Source: Crocinitomicaceae bacterium (GTDB taxonomy: Bacteria; Bacteroidota; Bacteroidia; Flavobacteriales_D; Crocinitomicaceae). From it: a stretch of DNA of 35,248 nt. The translations under genes and the position numbers were made by a program. Every line of letters begins with the position of its first letter. Position 1 is the first letter of the stretch. A model generated the notes under the pieces. The model was not told the origin of the DNA. It saw nothing but the letters and a program-made list of their open reading frames with translations, and searched no databases. The stretch is from assembly GCA_023253775.1 (NCBI GenBank), contig JALRFI010000004.1:1-35248 (forward strand). The letters are read 5' to 3'. Shown here piece after piece: positions 27,910-35,248 of this stretch.

Positions 27910-28868
27910 TAATCCAATGTTTTCTCAATAAGGTAAACGTTTCTGGCCGAAGAATTTCTACCTATCAATTCGGCGATGAAACCAGCCAGAAAAAACTGAA
28001 CTCCCATAATCATTGCCGATAACGCAATGTAAAATTCTGTGCGCTGAGCGATCAATTTTGCTGAACGATCGAAAAAGAGTTTATCGATCCCGATGTAGAA
28101 ACTGAATCCAAAACCTACAATAAACATTAAAGTTCCAATGGCACCAAATAGATGCATGGGTTTCTTCCCAAATTTCCCCATGAAAACAACTGTTAAAAGA
28201 TCAAGAGGGCCATTCAAAAATCTGTTAAGACCAAATTTGGTTTTTCCGTATTTTCTTGCCTGATGGATCACCACCTTCTCTCCGATCTTGTTGAATCCTG
28301 AAAACTTGGCAAGAGGCGGAATATATCTATGCATATCTCCATAGATCTCAATACTTTTGACTACAACGTTTTTATAAGCTTTCAATCCGCAATTAAAATC
28401 ATGCAGATGAATCCCTGTCAGCCTTCTCGCCGCCCAGTTATATAGTTTGGTTGGAATTGTTTTAGTGATCGGATCATAACGCTTCTTCTTCCATCCGGAA
28501 ACGACATCATAATCCTCTTCCATGATCATTCGATATAATTCAGGTATTTCATCAGGCGAATCTTGCAAGTCAGCGTCCATCGTGATAACGACGTCTCCAT
28601 TTGCTATCTCGAAACCTTTTTGTAAAGCTGCTGATTTACCGTAATTGCGCTGAAATTTAATCCCTTTCACATTATGATCACCCTCATGTAAATCTTGGAT
28701 CACTCCCCAAGAACCGTCCTTACTTCCGTCATCTACAAATACAACTTCATAAGAAAATGAGTTTTCATCCATAACCCTTTTGATCCATGCATGAAGCTCA
28801 GGAAGTGACTCCACTTCATTAAACAGAGGAACAACAACAGATATGTCTACTTTTTTTGAAATACTCAT
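27909..28868 (-). CDS. Glycosyltransferase family 2 (dolichyl-phosphate mannosyltransferase/DPM1-like, two C-terminal TM helices)
   Basis: ISVVVPLFNEVESLPEL, VFVDDGSKDGSW, GDVVITMDADLQDSPDEIPEL. Track start 28892 is probably too early (promoter-like element lies there); ATG at 28868 preferred. Confidence 0.92.
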   Translation of the reverse strand: MSISKKVDISVVVPLFNEVESLPELHAWIKRVMDENSFSYEVVFVDDGSKDGSWGVIQDLHEGDHNVKGIKFQRNYGKSAALQKGFEIANGDVVITMDADLQDSPDEIPELYRMIMEEDYDVVSGWKKKRYDPITKTIPTKLYNWAARRLTGIHLHDFNCGLKAYKNVVVKSIEIYGDMHRYIPPLAKFSGFNKIGEKVVIHQARKYGKTKFGLNRFLNGPLDLLTVVFMGKFGKKPMHLFGAIGTLMFIVGFGFSFYIGIDKLFFDRSAKLIAQRTEFYIALSAMIMGVQFFLAGFIAELIGRNSSARNVYLIEKTLD

Positions 28869-28872
28869 TGAA

Positions 28873-28880
28873 CAAAGATA
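28873..28880 (-). promoter_or_regulatory. Putative -7 promoter element TATCTTTG for the GT2 gene block
   Basis: Reverse complement of CAAAGATA, 5 nt upstream of the preferred ATG at 28868; no clear -33 element. Confidence 0.4.
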
Positions 28881-28920
28881 ATCATTGAACAAAACTGATT
28901 ACGGCTCATTCAAGAAAGAG

Positions 28921-31254
28921 TTACTCTCGGATAACCTTAAACACCTCTTCCCCTATTTTCAACAGATAAATACCTGAAGTAACATGACTTAAATCCAGCA
29001 TAACTGAACTGGACTCAAACAGATAATTATTGAGGATCTTCCCGTTGAGATCCATCAGTATCCCTTGATTGCTATGGACATTTTCTATGTAAAGTGAATT
29101 ACTGAATGGATTGGGGTACAGCCTTATTTCTTCCTTTGTCATTTCTATATTGTCAAGCACTGATTCATTCGAAATGAAGAAGTAATCGATTCCAGCTTCA
29201 GTTATGTTCACATCAGGATCCAGATCAGATGTTCTGAAAATAACTTGCATACTGGAAGTGACAGTCAAATAGTCACTTAGGCGAATACTATGCGTTATCC
29301 ATTGACCCCATTCATCCACATTATTTCCAAGGATAAGGATCGGTGCCGCTACAAAACCATTCGTAACAATTACTTTTAATGAATCCATTGATGGGGTTCC
29401 ATGAAAACAATAAAACCATCGAGCAAAATTCAAGTAGGGATCTGAATATCCCGTCAGGTCCATCGCTGGTGAGATCAGTGATACATATCCCCCGTCTACA
29501 TCATCTGCATCCGGATTTGGGTTTGGATCGTTTCCAGTAACGTAGGCATTTTCTCCACAATCATATGCCGCATCCCATCCAGGAGCCGAACCACTGGAGC
29601 TCGCATTTGGAATACCACGCTCCCAATTACCTGTATTGGCACTCCCTGTTGATATCCATGAAAAATCAAATTCGAAATCATCATAATACCCTTTCGTTAG
29701 TTCAACTGTGATCGAACCTAAAGTATTATTAATGTTTTGAGTAAAACAAGACGTTACATACCCCCATTTACCAATCAATACCTTATAATCTTCCTGATAG
29801 TAAAGGATGAAATCTTCGACGCCAATTCCATTCGTTACACCATTATGATCAAGGAGATCAGCTTGCAATAAAATTTGAGCATCACTAATAGGCGCAAGTG
29901 TCCCGGCCTCGACAACGTTCACCGTGAAATTAAAAGGTGGAATAGGTGTCATTTGGACATCCTGTATCACGATGTTGCCATTTGATAGTGTCACGGGAAT
30001 TGTCTGAGGGTAATAACCAACTTTTGAGTATGTTACATTGTAATTACCACCATTGACATGTCCGGTCGCGTAATCGCCAATTGAATTGGAAAGTTCAATC
30101 TGATTATTTCCTGAAATCTGCACATTCACTACATTTATTGCGGTTCCTGACCCTACTTCAGTGATGTTCCCTTCAAGGTATGCCGCTTGAACATAAGTAG
30201 GCTGAAGTACAAAAAAACCTTCCGTGATATCCGTTGCCAAAATCAATCCTGAAGGAAGAAAAGGATAAGCACCCCAACACCCATCATAGCTCGTTGTCTG
30301 GAGAGGATATGTATCATATGACCCAACTTCAATAATGTTGTGCGGATGGGTAATGTCATGAATGGTTACACCATCTGAATAATAACTTGTAATTAGATAG
30401 TTCCCATAAACATGAGCATTGTGAGGAATTACACCTTGTCCGGGCGAACTTTGAATACGATCAACCTCAACGATATTTAGAGGGTCCGTAATATCATAAG
30501 CTGCTAAAAACGCACCAGAAACCTCATCCGTTGTAAATACAAACTGTCCATTCTCCGAAGGCCAAATATTATGCGTGAAATTATTAGGTGTTGTCTTTGT
30601 TCCTAATAGTACAGGATTGGCTTTATCTGCTACATCGACAACAGATAAAAAACCTGTTGCGATGTGTGCTAGATACATTGTATCATTTCTTACAAAACCA
30701 TCATGCACATACCAATTGTCAAAAACTCCAACTTCAATCGGAGCAGTAGGATTGGTAGCTACATCAAGAATGATCACACCACCATTTCCCCGGTTTGCGC
30801 CGAAAATATAGACATAACCGTTTTCGTCGATCCAAAGATTATGAGCACTTTGCCATTCCTGTCCCAACGGCCCCGTATAGTAATATGTCGTTAGAGCTGT
30901 TGAAGACGGAAGTGGTGAAAGATCAATAATTAAAAGACCGTTTTCGGCCTCTGTTGTAACATATGCATAATCACCGAATGTTTTCAGATCTCTCCATATT
31001 GATTCCATTCCCGGCTCCCAAAACACTTCAACCGGAGCTGAAGGGTCTGTAAGATCGACAACCGATGTTCCTTTTGATGTTCCGACAAGTCCATACTCAT
31101 TTCCGAGCTCATCGACGTAACCCCAGACATCGTTATTTTCTGATCCATGCAGAGCATTATAATTAAGGTATCCAACCTGTTGCAAGTTCAATTGTGCATA
31201 GCTCACTCCAAGATGAACAACCAGTACAATTAAGGGAAACAGCTTTTTTAGCAT
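28921..31254 (-). CDS. Choice-of-anchor B family secreted protein with T9SS type A C-terminal sorting domain
   Basis: Signal peptide MLKKLFPLIVLVVHLGVSYAQ; NDVWGYVDELGNEYGLVGTSKGTSVVDLTDPSAPVEV repeats; C-term IRLYPNPFSNSLYIENV...GIYLLKIGEEVFKVIRE. Confidence 0.9.
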   Translation of the reverse strand: MLKKLFPLIVLVVHLGVSYAQLNLQQVGYLNYNALHGSENNDVWGYVDELGNEYGLVGTSKGTSVVDLTDPSAPVEVFWEPGMESIWRDLKTFGDYAYVTTEAENGLLIIDLSPLPSSTALTTYYYTGPLGQEWQSAHNLWIDENGYVYIFGANRGNGGVIILDVATNPTAPIEVGVFDNWYVHDGFVRNDTMYLAHIATGFLSVVDVADKANPVLLGTKTTPNNFTHNIWPSENGQFVFTTDEVSGAFLAAYDITDPLNIVEVDRIQSSPGQGVIPHNAHVYGNYLITSYYSDGVTIHDITHPHNIIEVGSYDTYPLQTTSYDGCWGAYPFLPSGLILATDITEGFFVLQPTYVQAAYLEGNITEVGSGTAINVVNVQISGNNQIELSNSIGDYATGHVNGGNYNVTYSKVGYYPQTIPVTLSNGNIVIQDVQMTPIPPFNFTVNVVEAGTLAPISDAQILLQADLLDHNGVTNGIGVEDFILYYQEDYKVLIGKWGYVTSCFTQNINNTLGSITVELTKGYYDDFEFDFSWISTGSANTGNWERGIPNASSSGSAPGWDAAYDCGENAYVTGNDPNPNPDADDVDGGYVSLISPAMDLTGYSDPYLNFARWFYCFHGTPSMDSLKVIVTNGFVAAPILILGNNVDEWGQWITHSIRLSDYLTVTSSMQVIFRTSDLDPDVNITEAGIDYFFISNESVLDNIEMTKEEIRLYPNPFSNSLYIENVHSNQGILMDLNGKILNNYLFESSSVMLDLSHVTSGIYLLKIGEEVFKVIRE

Positions 31255-31265
31255 GTTAAATCAAT

Positions 31266-31373
31266 TTACAAAATGAATAGAGCTGCGATGATGAAAATCA
31301 GGATAAGGGCAAGATACTGCCATACATCCACAAAATAGGGATAGTACCTCTTGTAAATTTCCTTCATACTCAT
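31266..31373 (-). CDS. Unlisted 35-aa single-TM small protein
   Basis: Read directly from the reverse complement: MSMKEIYKRYYPYFVDVWQYLALILIFIIAALFIL*. Amphipathic/basic start then one hydrophobic helix; TACATTTG element 5 nt upstream. Confidence 0.55.
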   Translation of the reverse strand: MSMKEIYKRYYPYFVDVWQYLALILIFIIAALFIL

Positions 31374-31377
31374 AGCT

Positions 31378-31385
31378 CAAATGTA
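31378..31385 (-). promoter_or_regulatory. Putative -7 promoter element TACATTTG upstream of the 35-aa ORF
   Basis: Reverse complement of CAAATGTA matches TAnnTTTG; no obvious -33 TTG at the expected spacing. Confidence 0.35.
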
Positions 31386-31453
31386 CAATTAATAATCGTT
31401 TCTATATAGCTTCAGGTTGGTTGATATGACTCAATTTGAGAGCTTTTTATTAT

Positions 31454-31461
31454 TATCTTTG
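31454..31461 (+). promoter_or_regulatory. Putative -7 promoter element TATCTTTG upstream of the E1 dehydrogenase gene
   Basis: TAnnTTTG match 20 nt before the ATG at 31482; a TTG lies upstream with a rather short 15-nt spacer. Confidence 0.45.
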
Positions 31462-31481
31462 CACACATCTAATTTACAGGC

Positions 31482-33926
31482 ATGGCAAAAGAGCAAGTAG
31501 CGGAATCAACGCAAGTTCTTGATTTTGAAACATTCAGAAATGAAGTTCTTGAAGATTTTCGATTGGCAAACATTTCAAGGGAGGCCTCTTTACTGGGAAG
31601 AAAAGAAGTTTTAACTGGTAAAGCAAAGTTTGGAATTTTCGGCGATGGTAAAGAGCTTGCACAGATCGCGTTGGCAAAACAGTTTCGTGATGGTGATTTC
31701 AGATCAGGCTATTATCGTGATCAAACGATCATGTTGGCTATCGATCAACTCAATGTACAACAATATTTTGCTGGATTGTATGCTCATACGGATGTTGAAG
31801 TTGAACCTCAGTCAGCCGGTAGACAAATGGGCGGACACTATTCTACCCGAAACCTTGATGAAAAAGGTGAATGGAAGAATTTAATGGCTCAAAAGAACAG
31901 TTCAGCAGACATCTCTCCTACAGCAGGACAGATGCCCCGGTTACTTGGACTCGCTCAAGCTTCGAAATATTATAGAAAAAATAAAGAAATTCAGGAATTA
32001 GATGAATTTAAAAAATTCTCGAATAAAGGTAATGAAGTAGCATTTGGTACGATTGGAGATGCGTCAACCTCCGAAGGACCGTTCTGGGAAACGATCAATG
32101 CTGCCGGAGTACTTCAGGTTCCGATGGTAATGTCTGTTTGGGATGATGGATACGGGATTTCTGTTCCAAGAGAATTCCAGACAACAAAAGGAAGTATATC
32201 AGAGGCGCTTGCAGGGATGCAACGCACCAAGGATAAGCCCGGATATGAAATATTTATAACCAAGGGGTGGGATTATGCTCATTTGTGTGAAACATTTGAG
32301 AAAGCAGTTAAAGTTGCCAGAGAAGAACATGTCCCTGTGCTTGTTCACGTTAAAGAAGTAAATCAGCCGCAAGGTCACTCAACCTCTGGATCACACGAAC
32401 GATACAAGTCGGCTGAGCGCATACAATGGGAAACAGACTACGATTGTATTAATAAGTTCAAAGAATGGATCCTCAACTACAACGCTGAAGGAAATATGAT
32501 AGCATCGAAAGAAGAGTTAGATACGATTCAAAAGGATGCAAAAAAATTTGTAAGAGAACAGAAAAATGCTGCCTGGAAGGCATTCACAGATAACCTGAGC
32601 ACCGAATTATCTGAAGCCATAGCTCTTATGAAGACCGTTGCCAAAGATAGCCCTAATGGTGTATTCATTCTGAAAGAGGCAGAAGCACTTGAAAAGGCTT
32701 TTGAACCTATTCGCAAAGATATCCTAGGAGCTGCACGAAAAGTTCTTCGAATGGTCAGAGAAGAAAATTCAGCTTCGAAAGCTGCGCTATCTGCATGGAT
32801 CAAAAAACAAATAAGTAACAACTTTGATCGATATAGCTCTTACCTATATTCAGAGTCCAAAAAATCTGCATTGAACATTGCACCGGTAGCTCCTGAGTAC
32901 GATAGTTCAGGAAAAATGGATGATGGAAGGATCATTCTTCGAGATAACTACAGAAGCATCCTAGAAAAATATCCAAACGCATTGGTGTTTGGAGAAGATG
33001 CTGGTAAGATCGGAGGTGTAAATCAGACACTTGAAGGGTTGCAGGCTGAATTCGGTGAACTTCGTGTTTCTGATACGGGTATCCGTGAATGTACTATCGT
33101 TGGTCAGGGTATTGGAATGGCAATGCGCGGACTTCGTCCAATAGCCGAAATTCAGTACCTCGATTATTTACTATATGCCATCCAGGTCATGTCTGATGAT
33201 CTTGCAACAGTTCAGTATCGAACTAAAGGAGGACAGAAGGCTCCATTGATCGTTAGTACAAGAGGACACCGACTTGAGGGCATCTGGCACAGTGGTTCTC
33301 CAATGGGGATGATCATCAATTCATTGAGAGGTATTCACGTATGTGTGCCAAGAAATATGACCAAAGCTGCAGGATTCTATAATACGCTTTTAAAATCAGA
33401 TGATCCCGCGTTGGTCATTGAGCCATTAAATGGTTACAGATCAAAGGAGCTTGTTCCAACGAATATCGGAGAGTTTTGTGAACCACTTGGAATTCCTGAG
33501 ATCGTAAAAGAAGGAAAGGACATTACCGTAGTATCATATGGATCGACATTTAACATGATCCAGGCGGCGATTCCTCAATTAAATGAACTGGAAATAGATA
33601 TAGAGTTGATCGATGTACAAACATTGCTTCCATTTGATATTCATCATGCGATCCGTATATCTATTGAGAAAACCAATAGATTATTGATCATTGATGAGGA
33701 TGTGAGCAGTGGTGCAACTGCATTCATTCTGGATAAAGTACTCGTAGAACAAAAAGGATATTATTTCCTTGATTCTGCACCTGAAACGTTGAGCGCTAAA
33801 GATCATCGTCCGGCCTATGGTAGTGATGGTGATTATTTTTCAAAGCCAAACACGGACGATATCGTCGAAAAGATCTACTCAATCATGCATGAAGCAGATC
33901 CTGACAGCTATCCGTCAATCTATTAA
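31482..33926 (+). CDS. 2-oxo acid dehydrogenase E1 component, fused alpha and beta subunits
   Basis: TPP region FGTIGDASTSEGPFWETINAAG (alpha); beta region ALVFGEDAGKIGGVNQTLEGLQAEFGELRVSDTGIRECTIVGQGIGMAMRGLRPIAEIQYLDYLLYA. Confidence 0.93.
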   Translation: MAKEQVAESTQVLDFETFRNEVLEDFRLANISREASLLGRKEVLTGKAKFGIFGDGKELAQIALAKQFRDGDFRSGYYRDQTIMLAIDQLNVQQYFAGLYAHTDVEVEPQSAGRQMGGHYSTRNLDEKGEWKNLMAQKNSSADISPTAGQMPRLLGLAQASKYYRKNKEIQELDEFKKFSNKGNEVAFGTIGDASTSEGPFWETINAAGVLQVPMVMSVWDDGYGISVPREFQTTKGSISEALAGMQRTKDKPGYEIFITKGWDYAHLCETFEKAVKVAREEHVPVLVHVKEVNQPQGHSTSGSHERYKSAERIQWETDYDCINKFKEWILNYNAEGNMIASKEELDTIQKDAKKFVREQKNAAWKAFTDNLSTELSEAIALMKTVAKDSPNGVFILKEAEALEKAFEPIRKDILGAARKVLRMVREENSASKAALSAWIKKQISNNFDRYSSYLYSESKKSALNIAPVAPEYDSSGKMDDGRIILRDNYRSILEKYPNALVFGEDAGKIGGVNQTLEGLQAEFGELRVSDTGIRECTIVGQGIGMAMRGLRPIAEIQYLDYLLYAIQVMSDDLATVQYRTKGGQKAPLIVSTRGHRLEGIWHSGSPMGMIINSLRGIHVCVPRNMTKAAGFYNTLLKSDDPALVIEPLNGYRSKELVPTNIGEFCEPLGIPEIVKEGKDITVVSYGSTFNMIQAAIPQLNELEIDIELIDVQTLLPFDIHHAIRISIEKTNRLLIIDEDVSSGATAFILDKVLVEQKGYYFLDSAPETLSAKDHRPAYGSDGDYFSKPNTDDIVEKIYSIMHEADPDSYPSIY

Positions 33927-33930
33927 TAGT

Positions 33931-33953
33931 AAGCCCGTAATCGGGCTTTTTTT
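33931..33953 (+). terminator. Rho-independent terminator AAGCCCG-TAAT-CGGGCTT-TTTTT
   Basis: Perfect 7-bp GC-rich stem, 4-nt loop and T-tract right after the E1 stop. Confidence 0.88.
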
Positions 33954-33965
33954 ACATCCTGTTGT

Positions 33966-34502
33966 ATGACTTTTGAAACATATCTGAAACTCTTCAACTC
34001 AGCTGACCTGAACTATCCGGAGCACCGATTGGCCTTTGTTCCAATAAATCATTCACGAATGAACCGATGGCTGAAAAAGGGCCAAATTCATCATGAAATG
34101 AAAGATCGGCTTGAGCAGGTGAATGAAAAGCTGAATTGGATTTTGATCACTGAACCCTGGTGTGGAGACGCTGCACAGGCGTCACCGTTCATCTATTTGA
34201 TGAGTAAATTAAATTCAAGGTCTACTTTGGAAATCCAATTGAGAGACTCCAATTCTGAAATCGAAAAATATCCTACCAATGGAAATCTTTCAATTCCTAA
34301 ATTGATCATCAGAAATGAGGAAAATAAAGATATCTTCACTTGGGGCGCACGACCAAAAAAGCTCGAAGACCATCGAAAATCACTGATAGAATCAGGGATC
34401 GATCCTCGAGAACTAAAAATCAAAGAACAGCAATGGTACAATGAGGACAAAGGCGAAAGCATTGTAAACGAGATCGTTGAAGGGATTCTTTCAGGCTTAT
34501 AA
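33966..34502 (+). CDS. Thioredoxin-like family protein (Thioredoxin_9-like, monothiol)
   Basis: LNWILITEPWCGDAAQASPFIYLMSK; single Cys in place of CxxC; LSIPKLIIR cis-Pro region. Confidence 0.8.
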   Translation: MTFETYLKLFNSADLNYPEHRLAFVPINHSRMNRWLKKGQIHHEMKDRLEQVNEKLNWILITEPWCGDAAQASPFIYLMSKLNSRSTLEIQLRDSNSEIEKYPTNGNLSIPKLIIRNEENKDIFTWGARPKKLEDHRKSLIESGIDPRELKIKEQQWYNEDKGESIVNEIVEGILSGL

Positions 34503-35192
34503 AGCCTTCCCATGAAATTCCTTCGTGAGCGATTTATACTGCTCGGTGTATGTCCCATCGGAATGTCGTATGGTAATTATTCCTGCCTGAAAATTTGATT
34601 TTGCTTTGGTAAAACACATCACTGATCTGCTATTTACACCTTCTTTAGAATTGACTAAGTAGTCAACCGATAAGTTTAAATCTTGATTTAAAGCTATTTC
34701 CAGGATTACATGACGATGTTCGAAAGGATAAATACACCAGAATTCTCCATTTGACTTCAAATGATATCTTACATAAGAGAACAGCTCTAAAACAAAGGCA
34801 AGATCACTGTGTTTGGCCTGGTTGATTTTATCGCTTTCTGAAATCAGACCATTCAAATAAAAAGGTGGATTACAAAAGATAAGATCGTATTCGCCCTGTA
34901 CCTCTTTATAATCTCCTTTTACTGCTTTTAACCGATCATTGAATCTAGAAGATTCAAAATTCTCTTTGCAGTCCGAATGGCTATTGGCATCAATTTCTAC
35001 CCCTGTCACATGAATAGTCAATGACATTTGAGCGACCATTAGTGAAAGTACACCAGTTCCTGCACCAATATCCAGGGCTTTCCCTTCCACATTCCGAGTC
35101 ATCAACGAACCAAGGATCATTGCGTCCGTCCCAACCTTCAGGGCTGAGCGATCCTGTCTAACAACAAATTCTTTGAATTTAAAAACGGACAT
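34497..35192 (-). CDS. trmN6: tRNA1(Val) (adenine(37)-N6)-methyltransferase-like protein
   Basis: FKFKEFVVRQDRSALKVGTDAMILGSL, ALDIGAGTGVLSLMVAQ, DLIFCNPPFYLNG (NPPF/Y N6-MTase motif). Confidence 0.88.
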   Translation of the reverse strand: MSVFKFKEFVVRQDRSALKVGTDAMILGSLMTRNVEGKALDIGAGTGVLSLMVAQMSLTIHVTGVEIDANSHSDCKENFESSRFNDRLKAVKGDYKEVQGEYDLIFCNPPFYLNGLISESDKINQAKHSDLAFVLELFSYVRYHLKSNGEFWCIYPFEHRHVILEIALNQDLNLSVDYLVNSKEGVNSRSVMCFTKAKSNFQAGIITIRHSDGTYTEQYKSLTKEFHGKAL

Positions 35193-35248
35193 TATCCGAG
35201 GTACATTTCGATCAGACCTTCTGGTGCTTTGATCGTCATCTTTTTCCC
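35192..35248 (-). CDS. C-terminal end of an unidentified protein, truncated by the window edge
   Basis: Reverse complement reads ...GKKMTIKAPEGLIEMYLG* with TAATG overlap onto the trmN6 start; too short to assign. Confidence 0.5.
   Translation of the reverse strand, partial: GKKMTIKAPEGLIEMYLG

Noticed and set aside
31374-31444. Inverted repeat AGCTCAAAT ... ATTTGAGAGCT flanking the E1/small-ORF intergenic region
   Set aside because: Arms are imperfect and about 50 nt apart; one arm overlaps the promoter-like element. Not convincing as a structure.
1-35248. CRISPR arrays, tRNA/rRNA genes, prophage, transposons, defence islands
   Set aside because: No spaced direct repeats, no tRNA-like cloverleafs noticed, and no integrase, transposase or phage structural motifs. 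Intergenic gaps are short.

Overview
The window looks like chromosomal DNA from a low-GC Bacteroidota organism, probably Flavobacteriia-like. Supporting signs are a fused SecDF, a C-terminal T9SS-type sorting domain, DUF4476, DUF4834 and DUF1573 proteins, a fused E1 alpha/beta dehydrogenase, and several TAnnTTTG-type -7 promoter elements. Most of the content is core metabolism and envelope functions. The largest unit is a tightly packed minus-strand block, carB - DUF4834 - YfhO - flippase - polysaccharide deacetylase - two methyltransferases - glycosyltransferase. A second minus-strand block contains GT2 - HAD phosphatase - MORN/YwqK-like - lipoprotein - GT1. Other genes include an arginase-family enzyme, NlpC/P60, S41 protease, PRTase-MurQ, a DnaQ/GIY-YIG fusion, a choice-of-anchor B/T9SS protein, a thioredoxin-like protein and a TrmN6-like methyltransferase. 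I saw no CRISPR array, rRNA, tRNA, prophage, transposon or recognisable defence system. I found no convincing new multi-gene system. The observations most worth checking are: an Asn-rich beta-repeat segment in the DUF4476 protein; a UvrC-type Cys motif kept in the DnaQ/GIY-YIG fusion; a CarB without its allosteric domain heading a glycan gene block; an unlisted 35-aa membrane ORF with its own promoter-like element; and several start-site corrections.
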